Part shown: positions 1 through 7,447 of the stretch, piece by piece
Layout of the letters: each line of letters starts with the position of its first letter
Numbering within the stretch: the first letter of the stretch is position 1
Assembly (NCBI GenBank): GCA_036651575.1
Contig: JAVVXN010000045.1
Coordinates: 1 to 11,522 of the forward strand
Length of the DNA stretch: 11,522 bases
Reading direction: 5' to 3'
From: JAVWGW01 sp036651575
GTDB lineage: Bacteria > Actinomycetota > Coriobacteriia > Coriobacteriales > Eggerthellaceae
The notes under the pieces: generated by a model
Database searches by the model: none
What the model was told of the DNA's origin: nothing
What the model saw: only the letters and a program-made list of their open reading frames with translations
Translations under genes and position numbers: made by a program

Positions 1-1403
1 TCCAAAGCACCCTGGTCGTCACCGATGAAAACCTCGGGTTCATCAATGATCTTGCGACGGATTACGGCTGTTCCGACGACGGTATGCTGTGGACGTTTAC
101 CGTTCGCACCGATGCAAAATTTACCGACGGCAAACCGCTGACCGCGCGCGATGTTGCCTTCACCATCAACGGCATCATCGACGCCAAGGCCGCCGAGGCC
201 GATCTTTCCATGGTCGACAAGGCGACCGCGCTCAGCGATACGATCGTTGAGATTGCTATGGTCAAACCCCACAATGCGTTGCTCTACACGCTGGCCGTTG
301 TCGGCATTGTGCCCGAACACGCCTACGACGCAAACTACGGCAGCAAGCCGGTGGGATCGGGTCGCTATATGCTCGAGCAATGGGATCGCGGTCAGCAGAT
401 CATCTTGGTGGCCAACCCCGACTACTACGGTGAAGCTCCCACAATGAAGCGCGTCGTTGTGGTGTTTATGGAGGAAGACGCTGCGTTGGCTGCGGCCAAC
501 AAGGGCGAGGTCGACATCGCTCACACCTCTCCCACGTACAGCTCTCAAAAGGTTGCCGGGTGCGAACTGCTTGCCTGCAAATCGGTGGACAGCCGCGGTA
601 TCGCTTTGCCGACGATTGCGCCGGGAACGATGAAGTCCGACAAAGGTGTTGAATACCCGGCGGGTAATGCCGTCACCTGTGACATCGCTGTTCGCCGCGC
701 CATCAATTACGGCGTCGATCGTCAGAAGATGATCGACAACGTACTCAACGGCTACGGTACGCCCGCGTATGGCGTTTCCGACAACACGCCGTGGGCCTCT
801 CCTGATATGAAGATTACCACCGACGTCGAAAAGGCGAAGCAGCTACTCGAAGATGCGGGCTGGCGGGTGGAATCCGACGGCATCCGCGTCAAGGATGGAG
901 TGCGTGCGTCCCTCGAGCTGTACTACCCGGTAAGCGACTCGACGCGCCAGGCGCTTGCTGCTGAATTCGCGAACCAGATGAAGGGTGTTGGCATCGAGGT
1001 TATCACCAAGGGTTCTGGTTGGGACGATATCTATCCTCACGAATTTTCCGAAGGGGTCATGTGGGGCTGGGGCTCGAATTCGCCCATGGAAGTCTACGAA
1101 CTCAATCACTCGAAGGGGTGGGGCAATTTCGCCTGCTACGAAAACGCGGCGATCGACAAAAACCTTGAAGCGGCGCTTGCAACCCCGAAGATCGAGGATT
1201 CCTACGATCTGTGGAAGAAGGCGCAGTGGGATGGCGCCTGTGGTGTTGCGCCCGAAAAGGGCGCTGCCACCTGGGTGTGGTTCGCCAATGTCGACCATCT
1301 GTTCTTCAAGAAGGAAAACCTGCATGTCGCCGACCAGAAGCCGCATCCGCACGGGCATGGTTGGTCGCTTGTGAACAATGTCGACCAATGGAGCTGGCTC
1401 TAA
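1..1403 (+). CDS. ABC transporter substrate-binding protein, family 5 (nickel/dipeptide class), 5' partial
   Basis: This is the extracytoplasmic solute-binding component of the ABC importer encoded by the next four genes. The reading frame is open from base 3, so the N-terminus, with any signal peptide or lipobox, lies outside the window; 466 residues are visible. Family 5 hallmarks are the FTDGKPLTARDVAFTI segment near the visible start, the PVGSGRYMLEQWDRG segment, and AVRRAINYGVDRQKMI in the middle. The C-terminus carries a histidine-rich tail, HVADQKPHPHGHGW, with four histidines in 14 residues. Known family members bind peptides, heme or nickel chelates (NikA). The tail and the His-rich ATPase downstream lead me to infer a metal or metal-chelate ligand, probably nickel, but a peptide ligand is not excluded. 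The stop lies only 4 bases before the first permease, so this is the first visible gene of the operon. Confidence 0.85.
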   Translation, partial: QSTLVVTDENLGFINDLATDYGCSDDGMLWTFTVRTDAKFTDGKPLTARDVAFTINGIIDAKAAEADLSMVDKATALSDTIVEIAMVKPHNALLYTLAVVGIVPEHAYDANYGSKPVGSGRYMLEQWDRGQQIILVANPDYYGEAPTMKRVVVVFMEEDAALAAANKGEVDIAHTSPTYSSQKVAGCELLACKSVDSRGIALPTIAPGTMKSDKGVEYPAGNAVTCDIAVRRAINYGVDRQKMIDNVLNGYGTPAYGVSDNTPWASPDMKITTDVEKAKQLLEDAGWRVESDGIRVKDGVRASLELYYPVSDSTRQALAAEFANQMKGVGIEVITKGSGWDDIYPHEFSEGVMWGWGSNSPMEVYELNHSKGWGNFACYENAAIDKNLEAALATPKIEDSYDLWKKAQWDGACGVAPEKGAATWVWFANVDHLFFKKENLHVADQKPHPHGHGWSLVNNVDQWSWL

Positions 1404-1407
1404 TCCG

Positions 1408-2406
1408 ATGAGTATTCACCCTCTGATATCGTTTCTTGGCCGCAATGCGGCCAAGTTCGTTTTGCTGATGATCGCGGTGAGCATCGTGGTCTTTATCCTG
1501 GTCAGCGTGTCTCCGATTGACCCTATACAGACCAATGTGGGGCAGGCGGCCTACATCAATATGAGCGAAGCCAAACGCGCCCAGCTTTCCGAATACTGGG
1601 GTACGACAACACCGCTGTTCGAGCGCTATGCCAACTGGGCAGGCGCGCTGGTGCAAGGCGACATGGGGATGTCGCTGCGCTACAATGCCCCCGTCGTCGA
1701 CGTGGTTGGGGCTCGCTTTATCAATTCGGTTGCGCTTATGGCGACTGCCTGGGTGATCAGCGGAGTGCTCGGGTTGCTGCTCGGTATCGTGGCGGGCGTG
1801 TATCGCGGCAGGTGGCCCGACCGCATCATTAAGGGGTACTGCTTTGTGCTGGCTTCCACTCCGGCTTTCTGGCTGGGTCTGGTGATGCTGATCGTGTTTT
1901 CGGTGTGGCTGGGATGGTTTCCTTTTGGCTTTTCCGTTCCGATCGGCGTCGCCGCCGCCGATGTCACGTTTGCCGATGCGGTGCACCATATCGTTTTGCC
2001 CGCCATCACGCTCTCGGTGATCGGCGTAGCCAATATTGCGCTCCATACGCGCGAGAAGATGGTCGATATCCTCGAGACCGATTACGTGCGCTTCGCCCGC
2101 GCGCGGGGTGAAAGCTTATGGGGCACGGTGCGCCACCATGGTATTCGCAATCTGATCCTGCCCGCCATCACGCTGCAGTTTGCTTCCATTTCGGAAATAT
2201 TCGGCGGTTCTGTCTTGGTTGAACAGGTATTTTCTTATCCGGGGCTCGGTCAGGCTGCCGTGACGGCAGGGCTTGGCGGCGATGTGGCGCTGCTTGCCGC
2301 AATCGCCTTGGTTTCCGCGGCGTTGGTGTTCGGTGGAAATCTGGTCGCCAACGTGCTCTACGGCGTGATCGACCCCCGCATTCGCAAGGGGGAACGACAT
2401 GAGTAG
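1408..2406 (+). CDS. ABC transporter permease, DppB/NikB type
   Basis: First membrane-spanning subunit of the importer, 332 residues. TM1 is about residues 17-37. Further helices lie near 105-131, 145-168, 193-211, 255-275 and 292-320. The cytoplasmic EAA loop that docks on the ATPase is at about 224-255, with DYVRFARARG followed by the conserved LPAI. GSVLVEQVFSYPGLG (267-281) and the terminal DPRIR are hallmarks of DppB/NikB/OppB permeases. I chose the ATG at 1408, four bases after the upstream stop, because it starts just before the first helix. An in-frame ATG at 1378 would add ten residues inside the previous gene and has no better ribosome site. The 3' end overlaps the next gene by 8 bases, implying translational coupling. 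The family is certain; the substrate is inferred from the neighbours. Confidence 0.9.
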   Translation: MSIHPLISFLGRNAAKFVLLMIAVSIVVFILVSVSPIDPIQTNVGQAAYINMSEAKRAQLSEYWGTTTPLFERYANWAGALVQGDMGMSLRYNAPVVDVVGARFINSVALMATAWVISGVLGLLLGIVAGVYRGRWPDRIIKGYCFVLASTPAFWLGLVMLIVFSVWLGWFPFGFSVPIGVAAADVTFADAVHHIVLPAITLSVIGVANIALHTREKMVDILETDYVRFARARGESLWGTVRHHGIRNLILPAITLQFASISEIFGGSVLVEQVFSYPGLGQAAVTAGLGGDVALLAAIALVSAALVFGGNLVANVLYGVIDPRIRKGERHE

Positions 2407-3334
2407 CCCTTGCAAGGTGACCGGGTTCAAAGGTGGCGAGGGTGTTGTGATACCCGACACACCGACTGCTTCCACCAATCGAGCGAGCGATCTTTTGCAC
2501 GTGCCCCAAACGGTGAAGGTGGCTAACCGCACGCGCACGGCGCTCTTGTTCGTGTTCGCGGTGGTTGCGCTATCCGTGGTTGTTGTGGGTGGGCTTTTGG
2601 CAACGGATGCGGCGATGCAGACCGATTTTTCGACCAAGAATCTCACTCCGAGTCTGCAGCACTTTTTCGGAACGGACTGGATGGGGCGGGATATGTTCTT
2701 GCGCACGCTCGCCGGGCTCTCGACCAGTGTGCTGGTGGGTTTGTTCGCGGCGGGGGTGTCGTCGATTTTGGCGCTTGTTCTGGGCACGGCTGCGGCTTTG
2801 GGTGGTAAAAAGGTCGATGCCGTCATCACGTGGCTCATCGATTTGGTGATGGGTGTGCCCCATATCGTGCTGCTGATTTTGATCTCCTTCGCGCTGGGCA
2901 AGGGGTTTTGGGGCGTGGCTATCGGGGTTGCGGTGACGCACTGGCCCAGCCTCGCGCGCGTGGTGCGCGCAGAAGTGCTCCAGTGCAAGCAAGCAAATTT
3001 CGTGGCGGTAGCTCGCAGTCTGGGGCAAAGCCCGATTCGTATTGCCGCACGCCACATGCTGCCCTACGTCTTCCCACAATATCTCGTAGGGCTTGTGTTG
3101 CTGTTTCCGCATGCCATTTTGCACGAAGCGGCACTCACCTTTCTCGGTTTCGGGCTTTCTCCCGACCAGCCCGCAATCGGGATCATCTTGAGCGAATCGA
3201 TGAGTTATCTTTCTGCGGGCATGTGGTGGCTCGCGGTGTTTCCCGGGTTGGCGCTTATCTCAGTCGTGCTCTTGTTCGATGTGGCCGGTTCGAGCTTGCG
3301 CAAGCTGATCGACCCGTTTAGCTCGCAGGAATAG
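2399..3334 (+). CDS. ABC transporter permease, DppC/NikC type
   Basis: Second membrane subunit, 311 residues, which would pair with the preceding permease to form the translocation path. It has a cytoplasmic N-terminal segment of about 45 residues, TM1 at about 48-67, and the DppC-type signature GTDWMGRDM at 91-99. The EAA loop is at about 198-222, NFVAVARSLG then MLPYV. EAALTFLGFGL at 243-253 and WWLAVFPGLALIS near the C-terminus are also typical of NikC/DppC proteins. The ATG overlaps the end of the first permease by 8 bases and is preceded by the purine-rich AAGGGGGA at 2386-2393. The N-terminal segment before the first helix is somewhat long for the family. The gene ends 11 bases before the first ATPase. 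Confidence 0.9.
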   Translation: MSSPCKVTGFKGGEGVVIPDTPTASTNRASDLLHVPQTVKVANRTRTALLFVFAVVALSVVVVGGLLATDAAMQTDFSTKNLTPSLQHFFGTDWMGRDMFLRTLAGLSTSVLVGLFAAGVSSILALVLGTAAALGGKKVDAVITWLIDLVMGVPHIVLLILISFALGKGFWGVAIGVAVTHWPSLARVVRAEVLQCKQANFVAVARSLGQSPIRIAARHMLPYVFPQYLVGLVLLFPHAILHEAALTFLGFGLSPDQPAIGIILSESMSYLSAGMWWLAVFPGLALISVVLLFDVAGSSLRKLIDPFSSQE

Positions 3335-3345
3335 GGGAGAAGCCC

Positions 3346-4344
3346 ATGATCCGTACCGAAAAAGAGATGTTGGTGGTTGTGCCTGAGAGCGAAAGCGAAA
3401 AGGAGCATCTTTGTGCGGCTTCGCCAGTTTTGGACGATGTTTGCGCGCACGAAGCTTTGCAGCACGCCGCAGCTTGGCGCCATCACCACCATACGCACGC
3501 GGCCGTTTCCCATCATATTGCAGGTCATCATCTGCTGCAGGTGGAAGATTTAAGCATTGGTTTTACGCTCTACGATCCCGATGACGCGCGGTTTTTTTCT
3601 GCGGCGCAAAAGAAGGTGCGTGTTATCGACAACCTTTCCATCTCGGTGCATGCGGGAGAAATCGTAGCGGTTGTCGGTGCTTCCGGTTCGGGTAAAACAC
3701 TGTTAGCCGATGCCATCATGGGCTTATTTGCACCAAATGCAACCGTCTTTGGCCGCATTTGGTTTGACGGGGTTTTGCAGAGCGCACAAACGTTGGCGCA
3801 GGTGCGAGGACGCGGTATTTCGCTCGTGCCGCAAAGCATCAATTATCTCGATCCCCTGATGAAGGTGGGCAGGCAGGTTCGCGGTTTTGTGGGCGATGAC
3901 GCCGCTCGCAAGGCACACTGTCGGAAACTTTTTGAGCGCTATGATTTGGATGAGGGGGTGCTTGATCTGTATCCCTTTGAACTTTCGGGGGGTATGGCAC
4001 GCCGTGTTTTGTTGATCTGCGCGCTCATGGACGACCCTCAGTTGATCATCGCTGATGAACCGACCCCCGGCCTTGATCTCAATCTGGCCATCAAGGCGCT
4101 CGATGATTTTCGCGCGTTTGCCGATGAGGGCAAGGGGGTGTTGCTGATCACGCACGATATCGAATTGGCGTTGCGGGTGGCCGATCGCGTGGCGGTGTTT
4201 AAAGATGGCACGGTGGTCGAAGAAACTGCGGTGGCGAATTTTGCAGCACCGCATCTTTTGCAGCATCCTTTCAGTCGCGAACTCTGGCACGCGTTGCCCG
4301 AGCACGATTTCGCGCAAAATGCCGAGGAGGATTTTTCATGCTAG
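3346..4344 (+). CDS. ABC transporter ATP-binding protein, DppD/NikD type, with histidine-rich N-terminal extension
   Basis: First of two ATPases that would energise the importer from the cytoplasm; 332 residues. The nucleotide-binding domain starts near residue 63. It has Walker A GASGSGKT (111-118), Q-loop Q163, signature LSGGM (213-217), Walker B LIIADE (233-238) and switch His270, so all catalytic elements are present. Before it lies an extension of about 62 residues not expected in this family. Residues 35-62 contain 11 histidines, including RHHHHTH and GHH, with Cys23 and Cys33 nearby, which suggests metal binding. The ATG at 3346 is well supported by GGGGAG at 3334-3339, six bases upstream. 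The next in-frame ATG (3367) would still include the His region. The gene overlaps the second ATPase by 7 bases. The usual C-terminal oligopeptide/nickel-type extension is reduced. Confidence 0.9.
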   Translation: MIRTEKEMLVVVPESESEKEHLCAASPVLDDVCAHEALQHAAAWRHHHHTHAAVSHHIAGHHLLQVEDLSIGFTLYDPDDARFFSAAQKKVRVIDNLSISVHAGEIVAVVGASGSGKTLLADAIMGLFAPNATVFGRIWFDGVLQSAQTLAQVRGRGISLVPQSINYLDPLMKVGRQVRGFVGDDAARKAHCRKLFERYDLDEGVLDLYPFELSGGMARRVLLICALMDDPQLIIADEPTPGLDLNLAIKALDDFRAFADEGKGVLLITHDIELALRVADRVAVFKDGTVVEETAVANFAAPHLLQHPFSRELWHALPEHDFAQNAEEDFSC

Positions 4345-4946
4345 AGGCGCGCGCGATTACGTTTGGGTATAAAAAACATGCCGAACCCTTGTATCGCGAT
4401 TTTAACCTGCAGGTCGCTTCCGACGAACGCGTAGCGCTGTGCGCGCCTTCCGGTTTTGGGAAAACGACGCTGTGCCGTATGCTTGCCGGCTATGTGCGCC
4501 CGCAATCCGGGAGTATTTTACTTGATGGCGAACCGCTTGCAACCCGAGGGGTCTGCCCGGTGCAGATGGTGTGTCAGCATCCCGAAACGGTGGTCGATCC
4601 GCGTATGCGCATGCGCGCAACGCTGCTCGAAGCGGGAGCGGTGCAGAAAGATTTGTGCGAAGCACTTGGTATCAAGGCGGCGTGGATGTCGCGCTATCCC
4701 CACGAATTGTCCGGGGGAGAGCTGCAGCGTTTCTGCATCGTGCGGGCCCTGTCGGCCAATCCGCGCTATCTGGTTGCTGATGAGATATCGACTATGCTCG
4801 ATGCGGTGACGCAGGCGCATATCTGGGATTTTCTCGTACGCGAAACAACCAAGCGCGGCATCGGTCTTGTGTTGGTATCCCATTCGCCCGCGTTGACATC
4901 GCGGATAGCGACGCGGGTGGTAACGCTTGTCCCTCACGGGCTTTGA
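4338..4946 (+). CDS. ABC transporter ATP-binding protein, DppF/NikE type, short form
   Basis: Second ATPase of the importer, 202 residues, essentially a bare nucleotide-binding domain. The motifs are Walker A APSGFGKT (36-43), Q-loop Q80, signature LSGGE (124-128), Walker B YLVADE (144-149, Asp148 and Glu149) and switch His182. Two oddities stand out. The first Walker A glycine is alanine, although Lys42 and Thr43 are intact. The protein also stops soon after the switch region, about 50-60 residues shorter than typical NikE/DppF proteins, so it lacks their C-terminal domain. The catalytic residues remain, so I read it as functional rather than broken. The ATG lies inside the end of the previous gene (overlap ATGCTAG). 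It is the last gene of the operon, followed by a weak hairpin and then the modA promoter. Confidence 0.88.
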   Translation: MLEARAITFGYKKHAEPLYRDFNLQVASDERVALCAPSGFGKTTLCRMLAGYVRPQSGSILLDGEPLATRGVCPVQMVCQHPETVVDPRMRMRATLLEAGAVQKDLCEALGIKAAWMSRYPHELSGGELQRFCIVRALSANPRYLVADEISTMLDAVTQAHIWDFLVRETTKRGIGLVLVSHSPALTSRIATRVVTLVPHGL

Positions 4947-4958
4947 GCCGCTGTCCCT

Positions 4959-4983
4959 GGTGAAAAAAGCTCCTTCTTTCGCC
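4959..4983 (+). terminator. Possible weak terminator hairpin after the first operon
   Basis: The arms GGTGAAAAAAG (4959-4969) and CTTCTTTCGCC (4973-4983) can pair over 11 positions, with one G-T wobble and one A-C mismatch, around a 3-base loop. It sits 12 bases after the last stop codon and just before the modA promoter, where a terminator would be expected. There is no clean T-run downstream and the stem is A/T-rich, so termination efficiency is doubtful. Confidence 0.3.
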
Positions 4984-4992
4984 AATCTTCAA

Positions 4993-5021
4993 TTGACTAT
5001 ATTCTTACAAACGAATAATAT
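4993..5021 (+). promoter_or_regulatory. Probable housekeeping promoter of modABC
   Basis: TTGACT (4993-4998, five of six bases of the -35 consensus) and TAATAT (5016-5021, four of six of the -10) are separated by exactly 17 bases. They lie in an A/T-rich patch within an otherwise G/C-rich region. Transcription would start near 5028, leaving a leader of about 53 bases before the modA ATG at 5081. The gap lies between two functionally different operons, which supports promoter activity. Confidence 0.65.
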
Positions 5022-5022
5022 A
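4998..5022. promoter_or_regulatory. Imperfect inverted repeat overlapping the modA promoter, candidate operator
   Basis: TATATTCTT (4998-5006) and AATAATATA (5014-5022) are inverted repeats matching at 8 of 9 positions around a 7-base centre. They fill the spacer and -10 element, so a protein bound here would block RNA polymerase. A molybdate-responsive repressor such as ModE is the obvious candidate by context and uses A/T-rich dyads in other bacteria. No regulator gene is in the window, and A/T-rich promoters produce such symmetry by chance. Confidence 0.35.
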
Positions 5023-5080
5023 ACGGCTGTTGTAAGTTTTGCTGCATACAGGTGTTGTCTACCGATTGAGGGGGAAGTGC

Positions 5081-5956
5081 ATGAAAAAATACGTACGCGT
5101 TATGATGGTGGCGATTTTGTCGCTGTCGCTGGTGGGAGCTTTTGCGCTTGCGGGTTGCGGTAAGCCTGCAGCCGAAGAACAAAAACCGGCGGAAACCCCG
5201 AAGACCGAAACGCACGAACCCGTCACGATGCAGATTTTTGCGGCCAATTCGCTGTCGAAGGCGATGGGCGCGGTGCAAGATTTGTACAAGCAGGATCACA
5301 GCTGGGTGACGTTTGCCGATACGCAGTATAAATCTTCCGGTGAACTCAATGAAATGCTCGCAGCGGGCTCTTCTGCCGATATTTTGATTTCGGCGTCTAA
5401 GGCGAAGATGGACGATGCGGCGGCGGCTGGTTATATCGATGTGGCAACGCGTTTCGACATGTTTAAAAACGACCTGGTTATGGTCACTTCCGAGAACAAC
5501 ACCGATATCACTTCCTGTACGCTTGAAGATATTGCTGCGGGCAAATACACGGTGTGCGTTGGGGACGAATCCGTCCCGGCTGGCAACTATGCGTGCCAAT
5601 CGCTCAACACCGTCGGTTGCTACACCGACGCTTCCGGTAAAGGCGGCGATTTCGCGGGCGCTTTGGCTGAGTCCGGTAAAGTTGTTGTCGACACGTCCGT
5701 GGGTAACGTGTGCAAGCATGCGCAGTCCGGCGACGTGCAAATCGCTTTCGTGTATAGCTCTGATGTGTATCGCTTTGGCGGCGTCAAGGTTGTCGGCACG
5801 GTGCCGGCCAGCACGCATAAGACTATCGTGTATCCGGCCGCGGTCTGCAAGGATTCCAAGGTTGCTGCCGAGGCTGACACGTTTTTGAAGTGGGCAACGA
5901 CGGATCAAAAAGCCATTAAGACGTGGCAGGAATGGGGCTTCGAGCTCGCTTCCTAG
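5081..5956 (+). CDS. modA: Molybdate ABC transporter substrate-binding lipoprotein ModA
   Basis: Captures molybdate (possibly tungstate) outside the membrane and delivers it to ModBC; 291 residues. The N-terminus is a lipoprotein signal: basic MKKYVR, a hydrophobic core, and lipobox LAGC with Cys26 as the lipid-modified residue. A Pro/Glu/Lys-rich linker follows to about residue 48. The ModA fold begins at MQIFAANSLSKAM (Ser57) and includes YKSSGELNEML (Ser85/Ser86) and SADILISASKAKMDDA, the usual oxyanion-binding and hinge segments. The ATG at 5081 has the strong site GAGGGGGAAG about 4 bases upstream. An in-frame TTG at 5039 would put 14 residues before the signal peptide and is rejected. 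The gene starts the mod operon behind the promoter at 4993-5021. Confidence 0.92.
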   Translation: MKKYVRVMMVAILSLSLVGAFALAGCGKPAAEEQKPAETPKTETHEPVTMQIFAANSLSKAMGAVQDLYKQDHSWVTFADTQYKSSGELNEMLAAGSSADILISASKAKMDDAAAAGYIDVATRFDMFKNDLVMVTSENNTDITSCTLEDIAAGKYTVCVGDESVPAGNYACQSLNTVGCYTDASGKGGDFAGALAESGKVVVDTSVGNVCKHAQSGDVQIAFVYSSDVYRFGGVKVVGTVPASTHKTIVYPAAVCKDSKVAAEADTFLKWATTDQKAIKTWQEWGFELAS

Positions 5957-5976
5957 GCAGGCACGTTGCCGGGGGT

Positions 5977-5984
5977 AAGAGGGG
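5977..5984 (+). promoter_or_regulatory. Ribosome binding site deciding the GTG start of modB
   Basis: AAGAGGGG lies 8 bases before the GTG at 5993. It favours that start over the in-frame TTG at 5966, which has no comparable site and would place nine non-signal residues ahead of the signal peptide. Confidence 0.6.
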
Positions 5985-5992
5985 ACTGTGAG

Positions 5993-7447
5993 GTGATTAA
6001 AAAGATTGCCATGATTGCATGCACAGGACTTTTGGTCCTGTGCTTTGCTTTGCCCGGTAGTGCATTTGCTGATGAGGAATCGTCGGGAAAGGGGGGCGAG
6101 ATGCCCCTCAATGCTTCTTCTGGCGATGATCAGACGCAGGCGCAAGGCGATGTGGTGGCGATTTCTGCCGACGGTGCCAGTGCGGCGGTTGCGACGGAAG
6201 GGGTAAGCGTTTCGCCGGAAGGCACCGAGGCGAAAGTCGATGGCGCATCTTTTGCGCTCACCGATTTCAGCCGTGCCCAGGTTGGCTCGAATCGCGATAT
6301 CGATGGTGCCTACAGCGGGTATTGTTACTATGCGGCAAATTCTGCCGGCAATCTGACGGTGATTGCAACCCGTGATTATGCGGTGGTTTATGTTCCGGCC
6401 GCCCAAGCCGAGCGTGCGGGATATCTCGCAAGCGATGCCGATCGAAACGCTTTGCAACGCACGCTTATCGCGCTCGATGTTCCCGCTTCGAAGGGTTCTG
6501 CGCAACTCTCACCTACGATGACGTGGTATTTCACTTCCGATCAGGCGTTTTGTGTGGGCGATGTCGTGTTTCGGTTCGATCAGGAAATAAAATCAGGTCA
6601 GTTCTACGCCTGCGTTGCCGGCGTAAATGGATCCGATGTCACCGTTTCGACCAATCCCGCCTTCGTCGAATTGACCCATGCCGATTTTGCCCGGATGGTG
6701 CCTTTCGACCAGCTGGTCGTGGCTCCTCCCCCCACTGCGCTGGAATCGCTGGTTTCGTTTGTGGGTTCCATCGATTACAGCCCCTTGTGGGTCACGTTAA
6801 AAACAACGGGTACGGCCATCATCTTTATCTTTATCCTGGGGCTTGCCGCGGCGTATTTCAGCTTGCGCATTCCTCCGCGCGCACAAGACGTGGTCGATTC
6901 ACTGTTCACCATCCCGATGGTTTTGCCGCCGACGGTGTGCGGCTTTTTGCTCTTACTCGCCTTTGGCAAAAACACGGCGGTGGGGCAGTGGTTCATCGAC
7001 ATTGGATTTCCCTTGATATTTAGCTGGCAGGCAACGGTTATCGCGGCGGTTGTGGTGGCGTTTCCGCTTATGTATCGCAGCGCGCGTGGTGCGTTTGAAA
7101 ATCTTGACTCCAACATGATGGATGCGGCACGCACGCTGGGTTGGTCTAATGCCAAGATATTTTTCACCCTCATGTTGCCCCTGTCGTGGAGTTCTATCGC
7201 GGCGGGTACCGTGTTGTCGTTCGCCCGCGCTTTGGGGGAATTTGGCGCCACGCTGTTTTTGGCGGGCAACTATTTGGGCATCACGCGCACCATTCCGATC
7301 GCCATCTACTTCGAGTGGATGAACGGCAACACCGACGTGGCTATTTTTTGGACGATTGTGATCATTATTTTCAGCTTTATCGTGATCTTATTCATCAACC
7401 TCTGGGGTCGGCGAACCACGAAATATCGAAGGGGGGTTAGCCGGTGA
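5993..7447 (+). CDS. modB: Molybdate ABC transporter permease ModB with an N-terminal signal peptide and extracytoplasmic domain
   Basis: Membrane channel for molybdate, 484 residues, about twice the usual ModB length. Residues 1-26 form a signal peptide (MIKKIAM, hydrophobic core, likely cleavage after GSAFA). Residues 27 to about 80 are a polar, low-complexity linker. About 80-260 form a probable folded exported domain that I do not recognise, with three cysteines. The permease domain follows: helices near 271-290, 305-323, 340-360, 398-425 and 449-471, with the EAA loop DAARTLG (377-383) ending in LMLPL. Five helices with an outside N-terminus and inside C-terminus fit ModB topology, so the fusion is topologically sensible. 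The GTG at 5993 is supported by a ribosome site. The gene lies 36 bases after modA and overlaps modC by 4 bases (GTGA). The added domain might interact with ModA or sense substrate; that is inference. Confidence 0.9.
   Translation: MIKKIAMIACTGLLVLCFALPGSAFADEESSGKGGEMPLNASSGDDQTQAQGDVVAISADGASAAVATEGVSVSPEGTEAKVDGASFALTDFSRAQVGSNRDIDGAYSGYCYYAANSAGNLTVIATRDYAVVYVPAAQAERAGYLASDADRNALQRTLIALDVPASKGSAQLSPTMTWYFTSDQAFCVGDVVFRFDQEIKSGQFYACVAGVNGSDVTVSTNPAFVELTHADFARMVPFDQLVVAPPPTALESLVSFVGSIDYSPLWVTLKTTGTAIIFIFILGLAAAYFSLRIPPRAQDVVDSLFTIPMVLPPTVCGFLLLLAFGKNTAVGQWFIDIGFPLIFSWQATVIAAVVVAFPLMYRSARGAFENLDSNMMDAARTLGWSNAKIFFTLMLPLSWSSIAAGTVLSFARALGEFGATLFLAGNYLGITRTIPIAIYFEWMNGNTDVAIFWTIVIIIFSFIVILFINLWGRRTTKYRRGVSR

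Noticed and set aside
1378..1407. Earlier ATG for the first permease
   Set aside because: It lies inside the binding-protein gene and adds ten residues without family support; the ATG at 1408 is adjacent to the upstream stop. The choice is not absolute.
1306..2046. Minus-strand open frame opposite the first permease
   Set aside because: Low-complexity His/Arg/Gln-rich product with no recognisable domain; the + strand gene there has clear DppB-type motifs.
5039..5080. Extended ModA start at TTG 5039
   Set aside because: It would put 14 residues ahead of a textbook lipoprotein signal peptide; the ATG at 5081 has a strong ribosome site.
4997..6505. Long open frame (502 codons) on the minus strand opposite modA and modB
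   Set aside because: It lies antisense to two clear genes, its predicted protein is rich in Arg and His as expected for a shadow of G/C-rich coding DNA, and no family motif is visible.
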